From an uncultured Oscillospiraceae bacterium (GTDB lineage: Bacteria > Bacillota > Clostridia > Oscillospirales > Oscillospiraceae): DNA of 28,603 bases. The stretch covers positions 1 to 28,603 of the forward strand of contig CAKTNW010000026.1 of the NCBI GenBank assembly GCA_934589145.1, in the 5' to 3' direction. This document shows positions 14,851 to 21,356 of the stretch, piece after piece. Numbering within the stretch: position 1 is the stretch's first letter; each line of letters starts with the position of its first letter. The notes beneath the pieces are model-generated. The model saw nothing but the letters and a program-made list of their open reading frames with translations. It was not told the DNA's origin and searched no databases. A program made the position numbers and the translations under genes.

Positions 14851-15951
14851 ATGAAACGACTGCTTTGCCTTATGCTGGCGCTGGTGCTGGCCCTGTCACT
14901 GACCGCCTGCGGCAGCAGCGACAGCGGCACAGGCGGCGGCAAGAAGCTGCCTGAACTGGATAAGCCGAACCACGCCGGAGACGAGACCGGCGATCCTGCC
15001 GCGGTGGAGGCCGATCTGAGCTGGCTGCGGGACGAGCTGCGAGCAGGCGGCTACATCTTCGGCACGGTCAGCTTCGGCGAGATGGAGGCACAGGCGGGAC
15101 TGACCCCACAGGAGTGGGCCAACACCATGGATCCCGCTACCTGTGCGACGTACAGCTTCATCCCGCAGATTCCCGATGGACAGATCGTGGGGGAAAAGGG
15201 CTGTCTGCTGTGCGTGGTGCCCACCGACCCCAACGCTACGCTGTCGGTGAATCGCATCCGCTGGCACGAGGACGGGGACAGCTTTGAGCATGAGGAGGTG
15301 CTGTACCGCAGCGAGAGCGGCGACCCCATTTTGCTGTTCGCGCAGGAGGATCCCAACATGCCGGGGTATTCCTCTTTGCAGGTGAACATCGTGGGGGACA
15401 ACGGCTTTGTGGACTGGTATCCCGCCGTGAACGAGGGCTGGGTCGATCTGGCTGATGACGGCGAGGGCAACCAGCGGGGCTATAACTTCCAAGCCGACGG
15501 CCCCGGGGCGGGCAGCGACGACATGGGCTGGCAGGCGCCCACGGAGGAGCAGCTGACCAGCACCATTTGGGCGTGGGACGGCGTGATGGCCGACGGTCGG
15601 TACGCCAGAGCCACGCTGAGCTTGGAGATGAACGAGGAGCGCGGCGCCAGCCTGGCGTGGTACTACGGGGACGACGTGGTGTTCCGTGAGATCTACATCG
15701 GCACGTGGGCGTATTCCGAGGAGTCCGTAGGCGAGCGGGGCTATCTGCTGCTGCGGATGGAGCTGGTGGGCGGCTCGGAGTACGATCTGGGCAAGCAGGG
15801 CAGCTATGACTGCGTGTTCCCGGTGGCGGTGCCCATGGGCTTTGCGGACTATCCCCTTGTGATGATCGACGAGGGCGAGGGCGGCGTGCGCCTGCCCTTC
15901 CAGACCGACATGAGCCCCTCCGTGGTGCTGTACCCCGGTGCCATGGGCTGA
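14851..15951 (+). CDS. Lipoprotein, hypothetical
   Basis: This 366-residue lipoprotein has a signal ending LTAC with C20 as the lipid anchor, then a Ser/Gly linker. Two beta-rich regions lie at about 50-205 and 215-355. The first contains SFGEMEAQAGLTPQEW, faintly like the segment shared by the two other lipoproteins of the operon. The ATG at 14851 is preferred over 14845 because AGGAGG at 14837-14842 is then 8 rather than 2 bases away. Acidic overall composition and many aromatic residues suggest a surface-exposed ligand-binding or structural role. No family is recognised. Confidence 0.65.
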   Translation: MKRLLCLMLALVLALSLTACGSSDSGTGGGKKLPELDKPNHAGDETGDPAAVEADLSWLRDELRAGGYIFGTVSFGEMEAQAGLTPQEWANTMDPATCATYSFIPQIPDGQIVGEKGCLLCVVPTDPNATLSVNRIRWHEDGDSFEHEEVLYRSESGDPILLFAQEDPNMPGYSSLQVNIVGDNGFVDWYPAVNEGWVDLADDGEGNQRGYNFQADGPGAGSDDMGWQAPTEEQLTSTIWAWDGVMADGRYARATLSLEMNEERGASLAWYYGDDVVFREIYIGTWAYSEESVGERGYLLLRMELVGGSEYDLGKQGSYDCVFPVAVPMGFADYPLVMIDEGEGGVRLPFQTDMSPSVVLYPGAMG

Positions 15952-16012
15952 AAAGCATACGATGACTGTGCGCGCAGGCGCAAATCATAAAAAATCTTTA
16001 GGAGGAACGAAC

Positions 16013-17149
16013 ATGAAGCATACAAAGAAGCTGTGGGCACTGGTGCTGGCGCTGGTCATGGCGCTGTCGCTGTGTGTGACCGCATGGGCCACGGGAGCGG
16101 AGGAGGATCCTGCGAACCCCATGGTACAATTTACCATCGTCAAAAAGGTGGAAAAGGCTCAGAACGCGGCAGAGCCCTCTGCCGAAACCTTTAAGTTTGA
16201 CTTGGAGGATACGGAAGAGGTGGAGAAAAAAACTCCCGCAACCTACGGCATTGATTTGCAGGATGAGCTGGAGATCGCGACCAATGGCGTCGGTACGTAT
16301 GAGAAAACCATACATGCCAGGATCAACATGAGAAATGTCTATGACTGGGAAACCATTATTCCTATAGGAACACAAACAGTCAGCTCTTATTACAAGACAT
16401 TCCTTATCACCGAGAAGAACGACGGTAAGGAAGGCTGGAGATACAGCACCGCTAAATATGAGGTGGTCTTCAAGTATGACTGCGATGCGCAGACCATGAC
16501 GTGTACTGTAAAGGAACCCGGCAATGATGTGACCTTCGGAACTGCTGATTTCACCAACACCTACACCTACACCGAGCAGACTGTGACAAACAAGACCGTT
16601 GAGATCCCCTTTACCAAGGTGGTAAAGCTGGGCGGCAATGCAAACGCCGGCAGTCAGAGCTTTGAGCTGGAGATCTTCAATGTCGCAAACCGCAACGAGA
16701 TGGAATATGCCAACGTGACGTATACCGCCAAGGTGGAGACCAGCGGCGAGGGCACGTATACCGGCAAGCTGGTCATCACCGGCCCCGAGAATGAGGTCGA
16801 TGCGTTTACCTGCGAGGACTTTTATGTCCGGGAAAAGAACACCGGTGCTGCCAACTGGACGTATTCCGATGCGCTGTGGCGTGTGCTGCCCATTAACAAT
16901 GTCTTTACCATTTATCCGGCTGAAAAGAAGACCACCGACAACGGGGACTCCTACGATTATGACTTCGACAACCCCGTGACGCAGATGAGCTTCACCAACA
17001 CCTACACCCGTCATGTGACGTATACTCCGACAGAGACAACGCCGGCCACCTCCCCCAAGACCTTTGACGCCGGTATCGGCCTCTATGCCGTGTCCGCGCT
17101 GCTGAGCGTTACCGGCGGCGCATGGATGGCCGGTAAGAAGCACAAGTAA
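16013..17149 (+). CDS. Pilin-like surface protein with two isopeptide domains and a variant anchor signal
   Basis: This 378-residue protein has a signal peptide ending near AWA (residue 26) and two Spy0128/FctA-type domains. Domain 1 (about 38-185) carries K44/K45, E134 in LITEK and N182 in FTNTYT. Domain 2 (about 197-332) carries K202/K205, E274 and N329 in FTNTYT. These Lys-Glu-Asn sets match the pattern that forms internal Lys-Asn isopeptide bonds in streptococcal pilins; the exact lysine is not certain. The C-terminus has SPKTFD at 347-352, a hydrophobic helix and a basic tail, like a sortase signal but with Phe where Gly is usual. AGGAGGAA precedes the ATG. A very strong terminator follows. 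Confidence 0.8.
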   Translation: MKHTKKLWALVLALVMALSLCVTAWATGAEEDPANPMVQFTIVKKVEKAQNAAEPSAETFKFDLEDTEEVEKKTPATYGIDLQDELEIATNGVGTYEKTIHARINMRNVYDWETIIPIGTQTVSSYYKTFLITEKNDGKEGWRYSTAKYEVVFKYDCDAQTMTCTVKEPGNDVTFGTADFTNTYTYTEQTVTNKTVEIPFTKVVKLGGNANAGSQSFELEIFNVANRNEMEYANVTYTAKVETSGEGTYTGKLVITGPENEVDAFTCEDFYVREKNTGAANWTYSDALWRVLPINNVFTIYPAEKKTTDNGDSYDYDFDNPVTQMSFTNTYTRHVTYTPTETTPATSPKTFDAGIGLYAVSALLSVTGGAWMAGKKHK

Positions 17150-17169
17150 ACGCTTTTCTCCTCTTTTTC

Positions 17170-17211
17170 GCAGAAACGGCAGGCTGTCCCATGCCTGCCG
17201 TTTCTGCTTTT
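17170..17211 (+). terminator. Strong intrinsic terminator ending the envelope operon
   Basis: A perfect 15-bp stem, GCAGAAACGGCAGGC at 17170-17184 and its complement at 17193-17207, has an 8-base loop and is followed by TTTT (17208-17211). It marks the end of the transcript that starts at promoter A, more than 11 kb upstream. Confidence 0.93.
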
Positions 17212-17390
17212 GGGGCGGACAGAGTCGTCCGCCCCTACGGGTGCGGCGAACGGGCGGGCAGAGTCGCCCGCCCCTACAACGGTTCGCCGGGAGTCTCTGC
17301 AAACGGGCCGTCGAGGACGCCGGCCCCTACGGAGGGGCGCGAGGAGTGCCTGCAAGCGGGCCAATGTGGGCATCGGCCCCTACGGAAGGA
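17212..17390 (+). repeat. Cluster of four hairpin-forming GC-rich repeats
   Basis: Four related units begin at about 17212, 17252, 17305 and 17358. Each has an inverted repeat and ends in CCCCTAC or, in unit 2, CCCTAC. Units 1 and 2 have perfect stems (GGGGCGGAC and GGGCGGGC) around the same loop AGAGTC. In units 3 and 4 the outer stem becomes GGGCC/GGCCC, so both sides changed together. This looks like a dispersed palindromic (REP-like) element family in Oscillospiraceae. It fills most of the gap between the pilin-like gene and the sensor gene. No protein reading is convincing here. Confidence 0.7.
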
Positions 17391-17413
17391 GCAAGGCGCA
17401 TGGGGATTTTGCG

Positions 17414-17442
17414 TTGCAAAAGACGCCGCAGCTTGCTATACT
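17414..17442 (+). promoter_or_regulatory. Promoter of the signalling operon
   Basis: TTGCAA at 17414-17419 and TATACT at 17437-17442 are separated by 17 bp. The expected start near 17449 gives a leader of about 20 bases. It has no copy of the TCCAANAGTAGGGGG box, so the regulators are probably made constitutively rather than by autoactivation through that box. Confidence 0.7.
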
Positions 17443-17468
17443 GAGAAAAACGAAGGGGGTGAGCCGCC

Positions 17469-19127
17469 ATGACAAAGCCGCGCAGGCGGGATATCTGCAT
17501 TGTCATCGCCGTGGCGGTGCTGGTGGGCTGCGCCATGGCGCTGCGGGTGATCTCCCGCACGGCGGAGGAGTTCCCGCTGTCCGGCCTGCTGCGCTCGGGC
17601 ATCTATGTGACGCTGATCGGCGCGTGGGGCTGGTCCATCCACGCCCGCATTATCCAGACCCAGGTGCGGCGCTGCCTGCTGGCGGTGGCGGGGCTGATGA
17701 TGCTGTGGCTCATTCTGCGCACCGTGAAATACAGCCTTGTCCACATGGACGCGGAGCGGTATCTTTGGTACGGCTACTACCTGCCCATGCTGTTCATCCC
17801 GGTGCTGGCGGTGCTGGTGGCGCTGACGCTGGGACGGCCGGAGAACTACCGGCTGCCGCAATGGACGCGGCTGCTGTATGTGCCGTCGGCGCTGCTGTTG
17901 CTGCTGGTGCTGACCAACGACCTGCACCAGACGGTGTTCGCCTTCCCCTCCGGCGTGCTGTCGGACTCCGACTATGCGTACGGCGTGGGCTACTACGTGG
18001 TGCTGGCATGGATCGTGGTGTGCGCCGTAGCGGCGCTGGTGCTGATCCTCGTCAAGTGCCGCATTCCCCACAGCCGGTATTATCTGTGGCTGCCGGTGGC
18101 GCCCTATCTGCTGGCGCTGGCGTACTGCGCGGCGTACATCCGGGGTATCTACTGGGTGTGGCTGCTGGCAGGCGACATGACGGTGTCCCTGTGTCTGATT
18201 TTCATGGCCATCTTTGAAAGCTGCATCCGCTGCGGCCTGATCCAGTCCAACACCGGGTACGAGGCGCTTTTTGGAGCATCCACCGTCCGTGCGCGCATCA
18301 CGGACGAGAACTATCACAGCCGTGCTGTCTCCGCTGCCGCAGACCGGCCCCTGACGCAGAAGACCCTGCGCCGCGCCGCCGGAGGCGAGGCGGTCTATCT
18401 GGACAGTCATACCCTGCTGCGCAGCCATCCCATCCGCCGGGGCTATGTGTTCTGGGAGGAGGACATCGCCGAGCTGGCCGCCGTGACGGCGGAGCTGGAG
18501 CAGACCCGGGAGGAGCTGCGGGACACGGGGGATATCCTGAAGGAGGAGAGCGCCCAGAAGGCCCGGTGGCTGCGGCTGACGGAGGAAAACCGCCTGTACG
18601 ACATGATGGAGCAGGACACCCGTATGCAGGTGGCGCTGCTGAACGACTATCTGACGCAGCTGGGCGCGACGGAGGATGAAGCGCAGGCCCGGCGGCTGCT
18701 GGGCAGGATCGTGGTGGTGGGCACGTATATCAAGCGGCGCAGCAACCTGATCTTCGTGGCCGGTCAGCGGGGCGCGGTGGACGCGGTGGAGCTGCGGCTG
18801 TGCCTGAACGAGTCGGCGGCCAATCTGGGCCTGTGCGGCGTGGACTGCAAGGTCACCGTGACGCTGGAGGGGGCGCTGCCCCCGGCGCAGGCCAACGCCG
18901 TGTACGACCTGTTCGAGGCGGTGGTGGAGCTGGCGCTGGACGACCTGACATCCCTGCTGCTGTTTGTGGGGCAGGAGGAAGGGGCGCTGTGCGTCAACAT
19001 GAGCGCCGCCTGCGCCGCAGACATGACGGCGCTGTGCTGCCGTTTCCCGGCGCTGACCGTTACCCGTGACGAGGACGGGCTGTGGTACATGACCGCCGTT
19101 CTTTCAAAAGAGGGGGTGAGCGCATGA
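17469..19127 (+). CDS. 7TM sensor protein with a degenerate histidine-kinase region
   Basis: This 552-residue protein has seven or eight membrane helices in residues 8-255, like the N-terminal 7TM region of some Firmicutes sensor kinases. A PAS-like segment follows (about 260-335), then a long coiled helix (about 336-390) and a C-terminal region placed like DHp and ATPase domains. The helix around MEQDTRMQVALLNDYL lacks a phospho-acceptor His, and no N, G1 or G2 box is visible in the last 150 residues. It is therefore probably a pseudokinase sensor. Its stop overlaps the start of the soluble kinase as ATGA, so the two are likely partners. AAGGGGGTG at 17453-17461 precedes the ATG. Confidence 0.72.
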   Translation: MTKPRRRDICIVIAVAVLVGCAMALRVISRTAEEFPLSGLLRSGIYVTLIGAWGWSIHARIIQTQVRRCLLAVAGLMMLWLILRTVKYSLVHMDAERYLWYGYYLPMLFIPVLAVLVALTLGRPENYRLPQWTRLLYVPSALLLLLVLTNDLHQTVFAFPSGVLSDSDYAYGVGYYVVLAWIVVCAVAALVLILVKCRIPHSRYYLWLPVAPYLLALAYCAAYIRGIYWVWLLAGDMTVSLCLIFMAIFESCIRCGLIQSNTGYEALFGASTVRARITDENYHSRAVSAAADRPLTQKTLRRAAGGEAVYLDSHTLLRSHPIRRGYVFWEEDIAELAAVTAELEQTREELRDTGDILKEESAQKARWLRLTEENRLYDMMEQDTRMQVALLNDYLTQLGATEDEAQARRLLGRIVVVGTYIKRRSNLIFVAGQRGAVDAVELRLCLNESAANLGLCGVDCKVTVTLEGALPPAQANAVYDLFEAVVELALDDLTSLLLFVGQEEGALCVNMSAACAADMTALCCRFPALTVTRDEDGLWYMTAVLSKEGVSA

Positions 19128-20074
19128 ACGCCATCAAGGAGAGCTTTGACAATCTGCCCATGGCGGTGTGCATCTTCGACCAGCGGGGGCTGGTGCGGCT
19201 GATGAACCGGCGGATGCTGGCGGTCACCGCCGCGCTGCTGGGCAGCGGCGTCCAGACCCGGGAGGAGCTGGAGCAGGCGCTGGCCTGCCCGCCGGAGGGC
19301 GTTGCGCCGCTGGAAAATGCGCCGGGAGTCTATCGCTTTCCCGACGGCACGGTGCTGCGCTTCGCATGGGAGAATATTACCGATGCAGAAGGCGTGACCT
19401 ATCAGCAGGTCACCGCTGCGGACGTGACGGAGCTGGTGGCGCGGCAGGAGCAGCTGGCGGCGGAGAACGCGCGGCTGGCCGATGCCAACCGCCGCACACG
19501 GCGGCTGATGGAGCAGATGCCGGAGATCGTCCGGGAACAGGAGATACTGGCCATGAAGATGCGTGTACACGACGACATCGGCCACAGCATTCTGGCGGCG
19601 CGGCAGGCACTGCTGACCGGCGCGGGACTGGACGAAATGCGCCGCAGCGCCGCCGTGTGGGAGCAGTCCGTGGCGCTGCTGCACCGCTCCAACACCGCCC
19701 CGGAGGCGGAGGACGCCCTGACCTACGCCCGACGCCGCGCCGAGGAGCTGTATGTCGATCTGCGCATCGACGGCACGGTTCCCGAAACAGGCGAAAACCG
19801 CCGGCTGACAGCGCTGGCCATCCGGGAGTGCCTGACCAACTGCGTCCGCCATGCCGGCGGCACCGAGCTGTATGTCTCCGCCGGGACCGGAGGCGGTACG
19901 TATACCGTCACCATCACCAACAACGGCATACCGCCGGAGGGCGAGATCACCGAGGGCGGCGGACTGTCCGCCCTGCGCCGCCGCATCGAGGACAGCGGCG
20001 GGACGATGACCGTCACCGCCCGGCCCCGCTTTGCGCTGACGGTGCGGCTGCCGGAAAAGGAGGCGACCCTATGA
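19124..20074 (+). CDS. Soluble PAS-domain histidine kinase
   Basis: This 316-residue protein has no membrane segment. Residues 1-110 look like a PAS domain (FDNLPMAVCIFDQRGLVRLMN). A coiled helix at about 112-140 leads to the phospho-acceptor H149 in the context VHDDIGHSIL, and a HATPase region follows with N239 in RECLTNC and a GGGLSALRRRI glycine box near 277. It overlaps both neighbours by four bases (ATGA), so sensor, kinase and regulator are translated as a coupled set. I infer that the upstream 7TM protein supplies the input and this protein supplies the phosphoryl-transfer activity to the regulator encoded next. Confidence 0.83.
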   Translation: MNAIKESFDNLPMAVCIFDQRGLVRLMNRRMLAVTAALLGSGVQTREELEQALACPPEGVAPLENAPGVYRFPDGTVLRFAWENITDAEGVTYQQVTAADVTELVARQEQLAAENARLADANRRTRRLMEQMPEIVREQEILAMKMRVHDDIGHSILAARQALLTGAGLDEMRRSAAVWEQSVALLHRSNTAPEAEDALTYARRRAEELYVDLRIDGTVPETGENRRLTALAIRECLTNCVRHAGGTELYVSAGTGGGTYTVTITNNGIPPEGEITEGGGLSALRRRIEDSGGTMTVTARPRFALTVRLPEKEATL

Positions 20075-20694
20075 AAAATGTCATGATCGTGGAGGATCAG
20101 AAGATGATCCGCACCCTGCTGGAGGGGTACATTTTGCAGGAGCCGGACTACCGGGTGGCGGTGTCGCTGTCCGGCGCGGCACAGGCTCCCGCGCTGTGCG
20201 AGGGCATCGATCTGGTGCTGATGGACGTGCAGACGGAGCACCGTGAGAACGGCCTGACCGCCGCCAGAGAGATCAAGCGCCGCTATCCGGCGGTAAAGAT
20301 CGTGGTGGTCACGTCGCTGCTGGACTGCGCTGTGCTGGAGCAGGCCAAAGACGTGGGAGCCGACAGCCTGTGGTACAAGGACGCCGCCCCCACCACGCTG
20401 ATGGACGTGGTACGGCGCACCATGGCCGGGGAGCACATCTTCCCGGATGCGCCGCCGCCGGTGGACATCGGCACCGCACGCAGTACGGAATTTACCCGCA
20501 CCGAGCTGAGGGTGCTGCGATATCTGGTGCAGGGCCTGTCCTACGGCAGGATCGCCGAGGCCATGGGCGTGGAGGTCACCACCGTCAAGTACCACGTCAC
20601 CAATATGCTGCAAAAGACCAATCTGGACAACAAGCTCCAGCTGGCGCTGGCCGTCAGCGGCAGCAAGCTCATCGCCGACCTGACGGAGCTGTGA
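20071..20694 (+). CDS. NarL/FixJ-family response regulator
   Basis: This 207-residue protein has a receiver domain with the acidic pair E8/D9, phospho-acceptor D52 in LVLMDV, T81 and K103, all canonical. A LuxR-type helix-turn-helix follows in the last 65 residues (ELRVLRYLVQGLSYGRIAEA, then VTTVKYHVTNML). It receives phosphate from the kinase encoded immediately upstream, with which it shares an ATGA overlap. GGAAAAGGAGG gives the ribosome binding site. It is the only classical DNA-binding two-component regulator in the window and the best candidate for the shared box at promoters A and B, although that link is unproven. Confidence 0.92.
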   Translation: MKNVMIVEDQKMIRTLLEGYILQEPDYRVAVSLSGAAQAPALCEGIDLVLMDVQTEHRENGLTAAREIKRRYPAVKIVVVTSLLDCAVLEQAKDVGADSLWYKDAAPTTLMDVVRRTMAGEHIFPDAPPPVDIGTARSTEFTRTELRVLRYLVQGLSYGRIAEAMGVEVTTVKYHVTNMLQKTNLDNKLQLALAVSGSKLIADLTEL

Positions 20695-20710
20695 ATACGC
20701 GCTTTTTCGA

Positions 20711-20742
20711 CGCCTGCGGCACTTTGCCGCAGGCGACTTTTT
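20711..20742 (+). terminator. Intrinsic terminator of the signalling operon
   Basis: An 11-bp perfect stem, CGCCTGCGGCA at 20711-20721 and its complement at 20725-20735, has a CTT loop and is followed by ACTTTTTA. It ends 16 bases before the second copy of the conserved promoter element. Confidence 0.85.
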
Positions 20743-20758
20743 ATGATTTTCCCGGAAA

Positions 20759-20804
20759 ACCTGTCCAATAGTAGGGGGCGCGATGGGGCGGTTTCCGATA
20801 TAGT
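20759..20804 (+). promoter_or_regulatory. Activator-type promoter B of the Cys-rich protein unit
   Basis: The box TCCAATAGTAGGGGG at 20764-20778 differs from that of promoter A at one of 15 bases, and the -10 hexamer TATAGT at 20799-20804 sits at exactly the same distance (20 bases after the box). The flanking bases also agree better than chance, including a GGGC at the same offset. No -35 consensus is present. Transcription would begin near 20811 and cover the receiver-like gene and the Cys-rich surface-protein gene. Confidence 0.7.
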
Positions 20805-20866
20805 AGATACAAACATGGAAAGACAGACCTTTCATGCGGAACACAAAAGGAAAGGAGCGTGAGTAA

Positions 20867-21250
20867 ATGCGGCGGGTGGTGCTGGACATGCAATGCAATA
20901 TGTTCGCCGAGGCCATTTCACAGGCGTTGACGCGCAGCGACCCGGATTTCGCGGTATGTCGGGCGGAGTCGCCGTCAGACACGGTGAAGCTGTGCCGCAG
21001 TATGGCGGCCTACGCCGTCATCATGGAGGTCACGGGCTATACGCCGTGGCGGCTGGGCGAGCGGCTGGCGCTGCGGGACGAAGTCAAGCGGCAGATACCG
21101 CTGTGCAAGGTGGTGCTGCTGGTGGACGAAAAGGCGGACGCGGCGCTGGCAACGGCGGTACGGCAGGCAAAAAAGGACGGGCTGGTGGATAACTTCATCT
21201 ACGGCTCGGTGTCGCCGGACTATCTGGCCGCCGTGATGGACACCCTGTGA
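20867..21250 (+). CDS. Pseudo-receiver protein with Glu at the phospho-acceptor site
   Basis: This 127-residue protein has the length and strand pattern of a lone receiver domain. The first strand is RRVVLDMQ (D7). The third strand is YAVIMEVTG, with E54 where Asp is expected, and VVLLVDE forms the fourth. The usual Lys near the fifth strand is replaced in NFIYGSVS. It aligns by eye with the N-terminus of the regulator at 20071-20694, suggesting descent from it or a relative. Glu at this site can mimic the phosphorylated state, so it may be a locked or phosphorylation-independent partner. AAAGGAG before the ATG is strong. It has no DNA-binding domain. Confidence 0.68.
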   Translation: MRRVVLDMQCNMFAEAISQALTRSDPDFAVCRAESPSDTVKLCRSMAAYAVIMEVTGYTPWRLGERLALRDEVKRQIPLCKVVLLVDEKADAALATAVRQAKKDGLVDNFIYGSVSPDYLAAVMDTL

Positions 21251-21345
21251 CCAATGGAACCCCACGGTAGGCAAGCCGTGAACCATCCGGCCCGCGGGCC
21301 GGGGCGAAAGCCGAACCCGCGGAACCAATACTTTTCCCCGAAAAG
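21251..21345 (+). ncRNA. Structured 5' leader of the Cys-rich surface-protein gene
   Basis: The roughly 95 bases before the ribosome binding site can fold into successive hairpins: CACGG/CCGTG with an 8-base loop, CCGGCC-CGCG-GGCCGG, and GGC-GAAA-GCC with a GNRA loop. The motif GAACC recurs four times between or beside them. The regular hairpin and GAACC pattern suggests a structured leader or riboswitch-like element. I compared it mentally with cyclic-di-GMP-I, cobalamin, tetrahydrofolate and NiCo aptamers and found no match. Identity is unknown. Confidence 0.4.
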
Positions 21346-21356
21346 GAGGAGCAAAC

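Noticed and set aside
17212..17390. CRISPR array
   Set aside because: Units are self-complementary, unequal in spacing and diverged, with no constant repeat-spacer structure and no cas genes.
17210..18217. Open frame running from the hairpin repeats into the sensor gene
   Set aside because: The first part translates palindromic repeats and the rest is out of frame with the membrane helices of the sensor.
19168..20070. Upstream extension of the response-regulator frame
   Set aside because: It overlaps the whole kinase gene in another frame, giving Gly/Arg-rich nonsense; the regulator begins at 20071 with a ribosome binding site and canonical receiver start.
21251..21345. Known riboswitch (cyclic-di-GMP-I, cobalamin, tetrahydrofolate or NiCo)
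   Set aside because: The conserved core motifs of these aptamers are absent; kept only as an unidentified structured leader.
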